64,000 nt of DNA from Rattus norvegicus (lineage: Eukaryota > Chordata > Mammalia > Rodentia > Muridae): positions 89,487,359-89,551,358 of the forward strand of contig NC_086026.1 of assembly GCF_036323735.1 (NCBI RefSeq), in the 5' to 3' direction. Within the stretch, counting starts at the first letter, position 1, and each line of letters starts with the position of its first letter. This document shows positions 52,823-55,868 of this stretch, piece after piece. A model generated the notes under the pieces. The model searched no databases. It was not told where the DNA came from and saw only the letters and a program-made list of their open reading frames with translations. A program made the position numbers and the translations under genes.

Positions 52823-55171
52823 ACTAAGTAACCTTGGCTACCCTAGCAGAAGACTGTAAGCAAGAGGGCAAGTGGAAATATTGAAATACCCTCACAGAAA
52901 GGTTTGGGCAGGGGGATCGATTACATATCCCAACATCCCCAGAAAGACTATGGCCACAAATTTTGTTAGCACTCTACAGGCTCCTGGGGCCATTTAGTTA
53001 GCAGTTAACACCAGGGCTTAGGTGCCCAACAAGGAGCAAATGGCCACATGTGGCTGAAGGGCTTGAAGCATGGCCAGTGCATATTGAAATGTGCTGCAAG
53101 TGTAAAAAGTACATGACCAGCTTCCAAAACTTAGCACAAATATGCAGGGGGGGGGGGGTCACTGATGTTTTGTCTTTCAATTTGAAACAAAAATATTGTG
53201 TTAAAACCTTTCATGTTAAAATCAACTTTTTCTGTTCCCTTTTGTCTATATGACTATAAGAAATGTTTGAGTTATATGTGTGGCTTACATTTTTTTACTC
53301 ATCTTTCTGGCTGACGCTGCCAAACTAGAAGACAATCCAAAAATGAATTTTATTAAAATATACTGGCCTGAAGGAGGAGGTGACAAGAGCTTAAGAAAGA
53401 AAGAAGAAAAACCAACTATACTATATGGAAACTAATATAAAATTAAAAGATAAAATCTGAGCTAATCAGAAAGGCCAATCATATGTCCTTTGTAACTGTA
53501 TTTTGCTGTCTGGCCAGTACCACTTAAGTGATGTTTTCCACTTAGCATAATCACCAACCTAACCCTATACTTAAGAATTCTCAAAACTTTTATTTTCAAA
53601 GAACTATTTTCTTAATGGGCAATAAACAGCCCACTTCAGTGACTTATCTAAAAATATCTTCAGTAGTGCTTCCAGAAGTTTCTCAAATAAAATTCCTTCC
53701 TAACTGACATCACAGCAAGGATTACTGAAAGGCCACCTCATCAGAATACTCGTTCAGGAGGCGAGAGAGTAGCCTCATCAAGAAAGCCAGGCCAGCAAGC
53801 ATCTGGAGATCTTACATGCGCTACACATGTAGGGCCACTACGGTTCCCTAGCGTTAATTCTCTCTACCTGTAGTTGAAATAGAACTTTTTTTAAAAAAAC
53901 ATTAGGATTGTCAAGAAACAGCCCTACATACCCACCCCTTCTAGGAGCAGCACAGTCCACCCTGGAATTTCCAGAGCCTACAGACATCTCCTCCCTAACT
54001 TCATTAAAGGCATTTCTTTCATTCAAGAGGGTAAAAAGACTTTTTAAGATTAACCCTTTTATCTTGCGGAACACGATTAGTTTGCAAAGTCCCGAATGAT
54101 AATTGAAAGAGCTGGTAAGATTATCACGTGGAAGGGACTTCCTCAATAAATACTGAGACATTAAAGCACTAAGTGTACCAAACAAAACGAAATTAGGTTA
54201 AAAATCGAACAAAAGTTTTCTAGACGGCAAGGTACAGGAAGCCGTTTCGGAGCCACATCGTGGTGTCCCTGGGCACCTAGTGCCAAGACGCTGAGGTCAG
54301 ACGCGGCCAGGTCTTCCCAGCCAGGCAAAGGCAAGGGCATGCCAAAGGGGTGCCCGGATCCCAGCCGCCTCCAGGCTGGAAACACTGGCACAGAGCCAAA
54401 CCGCCCCTCCTCCAAGCTGGGTTGTTCTGGGACGCGCGCGTGCTTTAGAAACCTCTGAACCAAACGCATACAGCAGAGTCCCTAGATTCAGTGAGCACCC
54501 CCTAGGGGTCAATTTCTGCTTGTCACTCATCCCCCACCCACCCACCTCCCCAAGCAGTTTGAAGGTTGACTCCTTTGCCTGAAATCTGCCTATCCAATTG
54601 AGCTCCCCTAACCTGCTCAAAAAGAAAAGAAAGGAAAACCAGACGCGCGGGGCTGGCAGTGTTGGAGTCTTTTATTTCTTCTTGTCACTAAGGTCACAGT
54701 CCTGACCCAGGTGATCAGCTGCTGATCCTGTAAGGATGTCCATATTCTGAGGTTCCTCGTGGCCAGACGTCTGGGATCCTCTTGACAGAGCTGTTGCCCT
54801 ATTCAGGGAACTGATCCTCAAGGAAGGCAGCAGTGTTGGTGGCAGTGTGGACAGCACACTGCAAAGACAAGTGCAAGGAGACCACACAGCACTGTACAGA
54901 ATAGGGGGAGCAGAATACAAGAGCTGGACCTGAAAGTTCAGAAACGGACACACCTCAGAAGGCAGGCGTTTCTCTGAAGAAGAGAAAGCACCGGAGGACG
55001 TGCAGAGAAAACAGACCAAGCAACAGAAGCAAGAGAGTCTTTTCCTTTCTTGAATTCTGCAGTTTCAATTTGCCATAGGAGAAGTAAAAGCATTTTACCT
55101 TCTGCCTCAATAGAAGACAGGAGTAGGGCCACGCCCAGGGCGGCCAGCGCTCGGGGAAGCCCGGTCTGCAT
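831..55171 (-). CDS. Col12a1: Collagen type XII alpha 1 chain, coding exons 2-27 (3' part outside window)
   Basis: This entry spans the coding part of the gene, which reads right to left. Twenty-six coding exons join in one open frame of 4957 nt (1652 codons plus one base). The product is a secreted FACIT collagen that forms disulphide-linked homotrimers and binds the surface of collagen I fibrils, linking them to matrix partners such as tenascin-X and decorin. Domain order is signal peptide (1-24), FN3-1 (about 25-111), VWA1 (about 140-316), FN3-2 (about 333-424), VWA2 (about 440-616), six FN3 domains (about 634-1188), VWA3 (about 1199-1371) and three further FN3 domains up to 1652. All three VWA domains keep the DxSxS MIDAS motif. 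Identification rests on near-identity to the remembered human protein. Most junctions are phase 1; the junctions after exons 16, 22, 24 and 26 are not, because these split single FN3 domains. The final FN3 domains, VWA4 and collagenous regions must lie to the left of position 1. Confidence 0.97.
1426..1522 (+). mobile_element. ID SINE
   Basis: This is a full-length rat identifier element. It begins GGGCTTGGGGATTTAGCTCA, with the tRNA-like A box, and contains GGTTCGGTCCCCAGCTCC (B box and 3' end), then about 22 A residues. It is antisense to Col12a1. Confidence 0.93.
1570..1850 (-). mobile_element. L1 3' UTR fragment, antisense
   Basis: Read on the minus strand this matches the rodent L1 3' tail. 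It has TGTCTGGCCTCAGTGGGAGA, then the G-rich stretch with GGGGACCCCCACCTGCTCAG, then a purine-rich GGGAGGGGGCAGTGAG block before a T/A-rich end. Only the tail is present. Confidence 0.7.
2404..2540 (-). CDS. Col12a1: Col12a1 exon 26: FN3-11, first half
   Basis: 137 nt, residues 1564-1609. It encodes [20 protein letters not shown], tryptophan in VIWEPVLGK and [14 protein letters not shown]. Acceptor TTCTTTAG|TG, donor AAAGAG|GTAGGT. It follows an 8-kb intron filled by L1 sequence. No long ORF marks it, but the match to human ([20 protein letters not shown]) is clear. Confidence 0.95.
2680..2813 (-). mobile_element. B1 SINE
   Basis: This is an antisense 7SL-derived B1. It reads as a diverged GAACCAGGGTTTCTTTGTGC, AGCCCTGGTTGTCCTAGAAC, then CTGCCTCCCAAGTGCTGGAA. 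Divergence indicates an old copy. Confidence 0.85.
3590..4120 (+). mobile_element. Lx-type L1 3' end
   Basis: It shows the rodent Lx 3' UTR order: a CAAAGCTCAGAAATCATT block, the AAGCTCAAGCCACACAAAAC block, GGCATGAAGTCCCATCCCTG, and the terminal GATATGATCAAAATGTTTTA then ATGAAATTCTCAAAAATTAA. No coding part is attached. Confidence 0.75.
4216..8335 (+). mobile_element. Decayed L1 (ORF1 end, ORF2, short 3' UTR)
   Basis: This is a long 5'-truncated L1, antisense to Col12a1. ORF1 C-terminal sequence is seen at about 4300-4840. ORF2 begins near 4915 with the endonuclease start (HINGLNS-like) and a [12 protein letters not shown] motif near 5310. The reverse transcriptase FADD motif is near 6830. 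Many stops and frameshifts break both frames. After about 8130 ORF2 jumps straight into a short 3' UTR ending GACTGGAATGTAAATAAATA, which suggests an internal deletion. It is not capable of transposition. Confidence 0.9.
8373..8420. repeat. (GTTT)n microsatellite
   Basis: A run of GTTT units abuts the antisense B1 at its A-rich tail side. It is typical expansion of a SINE tail. Confidence 0.9.
8421..8538 (-). mobile_element. B1 SINE
   Basis: This is an antisense B1: GAGACAGGGTCTTTTTACAT, AGCCCTGGCAGTCCTGAAAC, GAGTGCTGGGATTAAAGTTG. The tail is the preceding (GTTT)n. Confidence 0.88.
9467..9672 (+). mobile_element. B2/B3-type SINE
   Basis: It begins GGGCTGGAGAAATGGCTCAT, a diverged B2 tRNA-like head. 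It continues with CCAGTTCAATTCTCAGCATC and a CA/TA-rich tail ending in A-rich sequence. Confidence 0.8.
9786..10138. repeat. (GATA)n/(CATA) compound microsatellite
   Basis: About 350 nt of GATA units interspersed with GATACATA variants form blocks that differ in the position of the C. The Col12a1 sense strand carries (TATC)n. It creates long spurious ORFs on the minus strand. Confidence 0.97.
10166..10213. repeat. (GGTA)n microsatellite
   Basis: A short GTAG/GGTA tandem run lies just after the GATA array, likely derived from it by point change and slippage. Confidence 0.85.
10512..10641 (-). CDS. Col12a1: Col12a1 exon 25: FN3-10, second half
   Basis: 130 nt, residues 1521-1563. It encodes [36 protein letters not shown] and AREAT. 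Acceptor GTGTGTAG|AT, donor CACAT|GTAAGA. The first codon is Met where human has Val. Confidence 0.96.
10642..10945 (-). other. Col12a1 intron 24
   Basis: 304 nt, AT-rich; nothing recognisable beyond the splice signals. Confidence 0.85.
10946..11088 (-). CDS. Col12a1: Col12a1 exon 24: FN3-10, first half
   Basis: 143 nt, residues 1473-1520. It encodes [18 protein letters not shown], tryptophan in [12 protein letters not shown] and a slightly divergent loop [15 protein letters not shown] compared with human. Acceptor TTTCCTAG|TG, donor AAAGAG|GTGAGA. Confidence 0.96.
11089..11601 (-). other. Col12a1 intron 23
   Basis: 513 nt; nothing recognisable beyond the splice signals. Confidence 0.85.
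11602..11731 (-). CDS. Col12a1: Col12a1 exon 23: FN3-9, second half
   Basis: 130 nt, residues 1430-1472. It encodes [36 protein letters not shown] and KGTEKT. Acceptor CTTCTAG|TT, donor ACCT|GTAAGT. The 140 + 130 nt split is repeated closely in the next two FN3 domains. Confidence 0.97.
11732..12229 (-). other. Col12a1 intron 22
   Basis: 498 nt; nothing recognisable beyond the splice signals. Confidence 0.85.
12230..12369 (-). CDS. Col12a1: Col12a1 exon 22: FN3-9, first half
   Basis: 140 nt, residues 1383-1429, ending in phase 0. It encodes [19 protein letters not shown], tryptophan in RVSWTPPSD and [15 protein letters not shown]. The acceptor is ACACACAG|GT and the donor CAGGAG|GTGAGC. It has no stop in frame but is too short for simple ORF callers. 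Confidence 0.94.
12370..14697 (-). other. Col12a1 intron 21
   Basis: 2328 nt. It has a 5'-truncated ID element (12644-12689) and short A runs (for example 13378-13390); otherwise unique-looking. Confidence 0.8.
12644..12689 (+). mobile_element. 5'-truncated ID SINE with target-site duplication
   Basis: Only the 3' end of ID is present (GGTTTGGTCCCCAGCTCCGG) with an A-rich tail. It is flanked by direct repeats AATGTCACCTAGA at 12631-12643 and ending at 12700, the mark of L1-driven insertion. Confidence 0.85.
14698..14844 (-). CDS. Col12a1: Col12a1 exon 21: VWA3, last part
   Basis: 147 nt, residues 1334-1382. It encodes [39 protein letters not shown] and the closing cysteine in NLCNSVKGP. Acceptor TGTCAAG|GT, donor CCTG|GTAAGC. 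Confidence 0.96.
14845..15558 (-). other. Col12a1 intron 20
   Basis: 714 nt, containing an antisense B2-type SINE at 14935-15108. The remainder shows nothing recognisable. Confidence 0.8.
14935..15108 (-). mobile_element. B2/B3-type SINE
   Basis: Read on the minus strand it starts GGGAGAGATGGCTCAGCAGT and continues with a diverged B2 body (plus strand GTGCTGGGAATGGGACTCAG). Same orientation as Col12a1. Confidence 0.8.
15559..15723 (-). CDS. Col12a1: Col12a1 exon 20: VWA3, third part
   Basis: 165 nt, residues 1279-1333. It encodes [36 protein letters not shown] with the MIDAS aspartate, and GVELFAIG. Acceptor CCACTAG|GC, donor ATCG|GTAAGC. Its length equals that of exon 7 in VWA1. Confidence 0.97.
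15823..15942 (-). CDS. Col12a1: Col12a1 exon 19: VWA3, second part
   Basis: 120 nt, residues 1239-1278. It encodes [20 protein letters not shown] and [20 protein letters not shown], with the GGNTLTG loop that supplies the MIDAS threonine. Acceptor CATTTCAG|CT, donor ACAG|GTGAGT. The introns on either side are only 81 and 99 nt. Confidence 0.97.
16024..16173 (-). CDS. Col12a1: Col12a1 exon 18: VWA3, first part
   Basis: 150 nt, residues 1189-1238. It starts [30 protein letters not shown] is at 1205-1209. It ends RVQI with a split alanine codon. Acceptor TGCCAG|GG, donor ATTG|GTAGGT. Phase 1 entry allows direct splicing from exon 2 to make the short form XIIB. Confidence 0.97.
16174..17885 (-). 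other. Col12a1 intron 17
   Basis: 1712 nt, AT-rich, with no clear repeat or extra exon. It lies just before the exon used as the first common exon of the short isoform, so splice-regulatory elements could be here, but none is identifiable by eye. Confidence 0.7.
17886..18007 (-). CDS. Col12a1: Col12a1 exon 17: FN3-8, second part, and linker
   Basis: 122 nt, residues 1148-1188. It encodes [28 protein letters not shown] and a Thr/Ser-rich linker ending TVTPFLSS. Acceptor GTTTCAG|GG, donor TCCG|GTAAGA. It is the last exon omitted from the short isoform: exons 3-17 total 3492 nt (1164 codons), matching the residues 25-1188 absent from human XIIB. Confidence 0.94.
18008..18934 (-). other. Col12a1 intron 16
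   Basis: 927 nt; no repeat or extra exon recognised. Confidence 0.8.
18935..19127 (-). CDS. Col12a1: Col12a1 exon 16: FN3-8, first part
   Basis: 193 nt, residues 1084 to part of 1148. It encodes [20 protein letters not shown], tryptophan in [21 protein letters not shown] and VVLEEL. The donor CTTAG|GTAGGA leaves phase 2, one of the few non-phase-1 junctions; exon 17 restores it. Acceptor TTTTTATAG|CT. Confidence 0.94.
19128..19678 (-). other. Col12a1 intron 15
   Basis: 551 nt; carries the (CAG)8(CAT)14 repeat at its 5' end in gene sense. Otherwise AT-rich with nothing recognised. Confidence 0.85.
19606..19671. repeat. (CAG)8(CAT)14 composite trinucleotide repeat
   Basis: On the plus strand eight CAG units (19606-19629) run directly into fourteen CAT units (19630-19671). 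In Col12a1 sense this is (ATG)14(CTG)8 starting at position +8 of intron 15. Confidence 0.98.
19679..19945 (-). CDS. Col12a1: Col12a1 exon 15: FN3-7
   Basis: 267 nt, residues 995-1083. It encodes [18 protein letters not shown], tryptophan in [21 protein letters not shown] and [15 protein letters not shown]. Acceptor TTTCACAG|TA, donor ACAG|GTATAC. A composite trinucleotide repeat begins at intron position +8. Confidence 0.97.
19946..22961 (-). other. Col12a1 intron 14
   Basis: 3016 nt. It has a possible old LTR or DNA-element fragment near 21535-21680 and otherwise unique-looking sequence. No additional exon recognised. Confidence 0.7.
21535..21680 (+). mobile_element. Possible ancient interspersed repeat fragment
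   Basis: The order CCCATGTTGATGCTTTAACC, then CCTTTGGGAAGACAATTTCA, then AATGAGAATAGTGTCCTTAG resembles a widespread mammalian MaLR/LTR-type consensus. The family cannot be fixed by eye. Confidence 0.35.
22962..23234 (-). CDS. Col12a1: Col12a1 exon 14: FN3-6
   Basis: 273 nt, residues 904-994. It begins [18 protein letters not shown], with tryptophan in [20 protein letters not shown], and [15 protein letters not shown]. Acceptor CTTCCAG|AA, donor GAAT|GTAGGT; the split codon reads Leu with exon 15, as in human. It lies after a 9.1-kb intron, the largest here. Confidence 0.97.
25304..25400 (+). mobile_element. ID SINE with perfect target-site duplication
   Basis: This is a full ID element starting GGGGCTGGGGATTTAGCTCA with about 22 A residues. 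It is flanked by a perfect 19-bp direct repeat (25285-25303 and 25401-25419, starting AGATATAAAGG). The near-consensus body and intact repeats indicate recent insertion. Confidence 0.96.
26146..26237 (-). mobile_element. ID SINE, antisense to plus strand
   Basis: On the minus strand it reads GGGGCTGGGGATTTAGCTCA through GGTTCGGTCCCCAGCTCC, then an interrupted A-rich tail. Direct repeats GTAAAAGCCT flank it at 26129-26138 and 26239-26248. Same orientation as Col12a1. Confidence 0.95.
26806..26889 (+). mobile_element. ID SINE
   Basis: It begins GGGGTTGGGGATTTAGCTCA and ends CCTCAGCTCCAG followed by A7 and a (TG)n tract grown from the tail. Confidence 0.93.
26890..26948. repeat. (TG)n microsatellite
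   Basis: A TG dinucleotide tract of about 55 nt directly follows the ID tail. It has Z-DNA potential and is likely polymorphic. Confidence 0.95.
27690..28105 (+). mobile_element. Lx-type L1 3' end
   Basis: It contains the Lx hallmark ATGGAAAGGGGAGGGGCCCA, ATGAGGCCCCACCCCTAGCT and an A/T-rich end with ATACATTGTATATATGTATG then GAAATTATTTAGAAAAAC. Only the 3' UTR is seen. Confidence 0.75.
31430..31575 (+). mobile_element. MIR SINE, diverged
   Basis: It has the MIR core order: CTCCATAGTAACCCTAGGAGG, then ACAGAAGCAGACTGAGACTG, then TTTCAAGATCACATAGATAA. High divergence fits an ancient mammalian element. Confidence 0.65.
32344..32616 (-). CDS. Col12a1: Col12a1 exon 13: FN3-5, with RGD
   Basis: 273 nt, residues 813-903. 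It encodes [18 protein letters not shown], tryptophan in KLTWSGAPG, and [15 protein letters not shown]. An RGD tripeptide lies at residues 862-864 (32462-32470) in TVRGDTTT; human collagen XII has it too. The acceptor AAATAAAG|TT is weak next to the junction, with pyrimidines further upstream. Donor GAAG|GTAATT. Confidence 0.97.
32617..33102 (-). other. Col12a1 intron 12
   Basis: 486 nt; no repeat recognised. Confidence 0.85.
33103..33375 (-). CDS. Col12a1: Col12a1 exon 12: FN3-4
   Basis: 273 nt, residues 722-812. It encodes [18 protein letters not shown], tryptophan in [21 protein letters not shown], and [15 protein letters not shown]. Acceptor ATTTCAG|TA and donor AGAAG|GTAGAG. Confidence 0.97.
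33893..34085 (+). mobile_element. B2/B3-type SINE
   Basis: It reads a diverged B2 head (AGAGAGGTGGCTGCATGGTT), the GGTTGGTTCCCACCACCCAC middle, CTCACAACCAGCTGTCGCTG, and an A-rich TAAAATAAATAAA end. Confidence 0.75.
34165..34310 (+). mobile_element. B1 SINE
   Basis: It has GTGATGTATACCTTAATCAC, AGGAGGCAGAGGCAGGTAGA and CCAGGCCAGCCAGGGCTAAA, then an A-rich end that has expanded into a purine tract. Confidence 0.85.
34311..34436. repeat. Polypurine (GGAA/GAGA) tract
   Basis: About 125 nt are almost entirely A and G on the plus strand. It is pyrimidine-rich on the Col12a1 sense strand. Confidence 0.9.
34861..34932. repeat. Polypyrimidine (CCT)n tract
   Basis: About 70 nt of C/T with tandem CTCCTC units, followed by GTTGTTGTGGTGG. 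It is purine-rich on the Col12a1 sense strand. Confidence 0.9.
35870..36440 (+). mobile_element. Old L1-like segment with B1-like insertion
   Basis: Sequence at 35880-36000 (TTGTTCACAACAGCTAAAAG, then TCCATACAATGAGATCCTAG) and 36140-36440 (AAGTGAAAGAAGTCACACAG) resembles old mammalian L1 3' regions. Between them, 36005-36140 reads as a B1-derived body. Family assignment is tentative. Confidence 0.45.
36542..36814 (-). CDS. Col12a1: Col12a1 exon 11: FN3-3
   Basis: 273 nt, residues 631-721. It starts [18 protein letters not shown], has the FN3 tryptophan in AEWSPAG and the tyrosine strand [18 protein letters not shown] is an N-glycosylation sequon, possibly shielded in the beta strand. Acceptor AAACAG|CT, donor GAAG|GTACGG. 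It is the first of four consecutive 273-nt FN3 exons. Confidence 0.97.
37270..37485 (+). mobile_element. Diverged tRNA-type SINE, family uncertain
   Basis: It has the general B2/B4 layout (TGCTGGGAAAGCATTTGTCA, then TGTAATCCCAGTGCTTCTTC, then ACTGCCTCAAACAAGG) followed by a microsatellite tail. Confidence 0.45.
37491..37606. repeat. (CT)n(CA)n compound microsatellite
   Basis: About 70 nt of CT repeats (one CCC interruption) run into about 45 nt of CA repeats. On the sense strand this is (TG)n then (AG)n. Confidence 0.95.
37655..38229 (+). mobile_element. Rodent L1 3' UTR
   Basis: Typical tail sequence: GAGCCTGATATGGATGTCTC, AGAGGGACCCATGGCTATAG, GGCATCAATAGGAGGAGAAG, a G-rich block, and an ATAAATAAATAAATAA end. 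No ORF2 sequence is attached. Confidence 0.85.
38722..39324 (-). CDS. Col12a1: Col12a1 exon 10: complete VWA2
   Basis: 603 nt, residues 430-630, the largest exon here. It encodes the entire second VWA domain: [20 protein letters not shown] with MIDAS DGSYS at 446-450, [17 protein letters not shown], and a C-terminal [18 protein letters not shown]1 and VWA3 are each split over three or four exons. Acceptor TTCACAG|AA is good; donor AAAG|GTTGGT departs from consensus at +3 and +4. Confidence 0.97.
39325..39745 (-). other. Col12a1 intron 9
   Basis: 421 nt, half of it a B2-type SINE (39443-39655). Confidence 0.85.
39443..39655 (+). mobile_element. B2/B3-type SINE
   Basis: It starts GGCTGGAGAGGCAGCTCAGT and GGGTAAAGTGCTTCCTGAGC, then a diverged body and an A-rich end. 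It is antisense to Col12a1, between the VWA2 and FN3-2 exons. Confidence 0.75.
39746..40036 (-). CDS. Col12a1: Col12a1 exon 9: complete FN3-2
   Basis: 291 nt, residues 333-429, a whole FN3 domain in one exon. It runs [15 protein letters not shown], conserved tryptophan in [16 protein letters not shown], then [14 protein letters not shown] and KTQPMKVQV. Acceptor TTTTAG|TC, donor AGTAG|GTAAGG. Confidence 0.97.
40037..41899 (-). other. Col12a1 intron 8
   Basis: 1863 nt. The first 187 nt in gene sense hold two truncated ID copies and duplicated donor-like sites. The remainder shows no recognised repeat. Confidence 0.8.
41713..41904 (-). repeat. Tandem duplication of ID element and exon 8 splice donor
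   Basis: CAAGCACTCACCTTCT occurs three times on the plus strand (from 41713, 41800 and 41889; spacing 87 and 89). It is the complement of the exon 8 donor, AGAAGGTGAGTGCTTG. Between the copies are two 5' halves of an ID SINE on the minus strand (GGGGATTTAGCTCAGTGGTA onward), each ending in a G-rich run. This looks like one ID insertion whose target-site duplication contained the donor, followed by tandem duplication of the unit. Confidence 0.93.
41900..42073 (-). CDS. Col12a1: Col12a1 exon 8: VWA1, last part, and linker
   Basis: 174 nt, residues 275-332. It encodes [17 protein letters not shown], the [12 protein letters not shown] helix, a cysteine near the domain end ([10 protein letters not shown]) and the LGELVSGEE linker. 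Acceptor TTTTTAAG|GC. The donor GAAG|GTGAGT at 41900/41899 is strong but has two near-copies downstream, at 41811 and 41724, created by an ID insertion and duplication. Confidence 0.95.
42192..42302 (+). mobile_element. B1 SINE
   Basis: It reads TTTGGCATAGGCCTTTAATC, CTAGCACTTGGGACTCTGAG and a CAGACAGACCTACATATTGA-type end. The tail grew into the following (GATA)n. Confidence 0.82.
42303..42548. repeat. (GATA)n/(GATG)n microsatellite
   Basis: GATA blocks at 42313-42361 and 42438-42493 are separated by degenerate sequence and followed by (GGAT)n to 42532. Confidence 0.95.
43079..43243 (-). CDS. Col12a1: Col12a1 exon 7: VWA1, middle part
   Basis: 165 nt, residues 220-274. It contains the [14 protein letters not shown] segment with the MIDAS aspartate and ends EVEVFSLG. 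The exon is open throughout but lacks a long flanking frame. It has the same length as exon 20, the equivalent part of VWA3. Acceptor CCTTCAG|GG, donor CTGG|GTAGGT. Confidence 0.95.
43412..43675 (-). CDS. Col12a1: Col12a1 exon 6: VWA1, first part
   Basis: 264 nt, residues 132-219. It starts [24 protein letters not shown] (146-150) is the DxSxS half of the metal-ion-dependent adhesion site. The cysteine at 133 is at the usual domain-boundary position. The exon ends within GGNTMTG, which holds the MIDAS threonine. Acceptor TTTCAG|AG, donor GACAG|GTACGT. Confidence 0.97.
43676..45340 (-). other. Col12a1 intron 5
   Basis: 1665 nt; one C10 run (44059-44069); no other repeat or exon recognised. 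Confidence 0.75.
45341..45400 (-). CDS. Col12a1: Col12a1 exon 5: Lys-rich linker before VWA1
   Basis: A 60-nt exon (residues 112-131) that is too short for ORF callers. It encodes [20 protein letters not shown], a Pro/Lys/Gly/Glu-rich flexible linker that matches the [13 protein letters not shown] linker of human collagen XII. Acceptor GACTCAG|TT and donor ACAAA|GTGAGT keep phase 1 on both sides, so skipping it would keep the frame. Confidence 0.92.
45401..45984 (-). other. Col12a1 intron 4
   Basis: 584 nt; the part at 45800-45920 has the G-rich then TTTTAATTTAAAATAT form of an L1-type tail, but assignment is weak. Confidence 0.7.
45985..46128 (-). CDS. Col12a1: Col12a1 exon 4: FN3-1, second half
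   Basis: 144 nt, residues 64-111. It begins [12 protein letters not shown] and carries the FN3 signature leading to the conserved tyrosine ([11 protein letters not shown]), ending VIGQLT. Acceptor TTTTCAG|AT and donor ACAA|GTAAGA. It completes the FN3 fold begun in exon 3. Confidence 0.96.
46129..47515 (-). other. Col12a1 intron 3
   Basis: 1387 nt, AT-rich, with a TATA-rich patch at 46705-46775. No repeat family or exon recognised. Confidence 0.75.
47516..47632 (-). CDS. Col12a1: Col12a1 exon 3: FN3-1, first half
   Basis: 117 nt, residues 25-63, phase 1 to 1. It starts VDPPSDLNF and contains the conserved FN3 tryptophan (HMSWERP) and the GYRITVD strand. Acceptor TTTCGCAG|TT and donor AACAG|GTGAGT are both strong. 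This is the first exon lost in the short XIIB isoform. Confidence 0.96.
50820..51025. repeat. (GGAT)n array with higher-order CATT/CATA variants
   Basis: GGAT units are periodically interrupted by CATT or CATA, giving longer units of roughly 16-20 nt. A looser GGATGAAT stretch follows near 51425-51500. Confidence 0.95.
51690..52290 (+). mobile_element. Lx/L1 3' region
   Basis: Hallmarks include GGTAGGAAGCATCTCCAGGA, AACTTGAGACCCATCCCATG, ATGCTTGCAGACAGGAGTCT and TCCTCTGAGAGGCTCCACCC, which belong to the rodent L1 C-terminal ORF2 and 3' UTR region. Confidence 0.75.
52754..52824. repeat. (CA)n microsatellite
   Basis: About 70 nt of CA repeats with two CATA interruptions. Confidence 0.96.
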
Positions 55172-55207
55172 GCTTGTGCCTCAAAGCTCACAGCCTCATG
55201 AAGGGAT
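55099..55207 (-). CDS. Col12a1: Col12a1 exon 2: 5' UTR end, start codon, signal peptide
   Basis: The acceptor is TCCTTCAG|ATCC at 55208/55207. The start codon is at 55171 with A at -3, an adequate Kozak context. Coding sequence (55171-55099, 73 nt) gives 24 residues, [20 protein letters not shown] then IEAE, a typical signal peptide with a hydrophobic Leu/Ala core and cleavage near the exon end. The donor G|GTAAAATG leaves phase 1, which fits both exon 3 (long form XIIA) and exon 18 (short form XIIB). A four-codon uORF lies in the leader part. Confidence 0.95.
55188..55199 (-). promoter_or_regulatory. Minimal upstream ORF in Col12a1 leader
   Basis: The exon 2 leader contains ATG AGG CTG TGA on the sense strand, 28 nt before the main ATG. 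Its context has T at -3, so it is weak and probably leaky. A uORF this short and this close to the start could modestly reduce translation. Any function is inference. Confidence 0.5.
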
Positions 55208-55837
55208 CTGAAGGAGGAAGCAGTGATCCATCAAAACCCAGCCTAAGCGGGCCAGGAACGAGGTTAGACTGGAGCCTAAACATAGTCCCGAACCCAGCCT
55301 TTAAAACAACAGGGCCCAGCCCAGCACATAATGGACCTATTGTGGGACCATGGAAGCCAAATTCTTCCAATAGGTTTAATCAGGGTACTGGTAGGAAATT
55401 CTAATTTAAAGAGGATACTCTTCCCCCAGGGAACTGGTTCTGCCTGGTGCCCTGTAAAGGCCTGACCACACCGCACATGATTTCATACTGCCAAGGTGAT
55501 GGATAATTTGGAGGTGATTTTATCCCTGACTCAACCAAATGTCTCTTCCAGCTGGGGACTTCATTTGGCTGCTTTTCCCTAACTGCTGAAACTCTTTAGG
55601 TAACTGTGCTTTAATGGTCCTGAGGTAATTTGAGAAAAGAAATAATAAACCTCTTTTATTCTATTTTCTTCAGTTTATCCTGACTAAAAATGTGCGAATA
55701 AGTTCTTAAGATCTGAAATAGATTGCATAGGGATGCAGAAGGCCCAAATGAACCCCAATTCTTCTGACAACCATGTGATTGTCACATCTGATAAACCCTT
55801 TACCAAAGACGAGGGCGGGGGACTCCCTCTAAAATGC

Positions 55838-55868
<31 letters not shown>

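Larger units (their letters stand above)
47633..55098 (-). other. Col12a1 intron 2
   Basis: 7466 nt. It holds a (GGAT)n array (50820-51025), an L1 tail (51690-52290), a (CA)n tract (52754-52824) and a CpG-rich patch at 54240-54450. About 47.7-50.8 kb is AT-rich with no recognised repeat. Confidence 0.8.

Noticed and set aside
54161..55019. Minus-strand ORFs in intron 2 just after exon 2
   Set aside because: They run through the exon 2 donor and intron with no similarity to a known protein; the strong donor at 55099 explains the true exon end.
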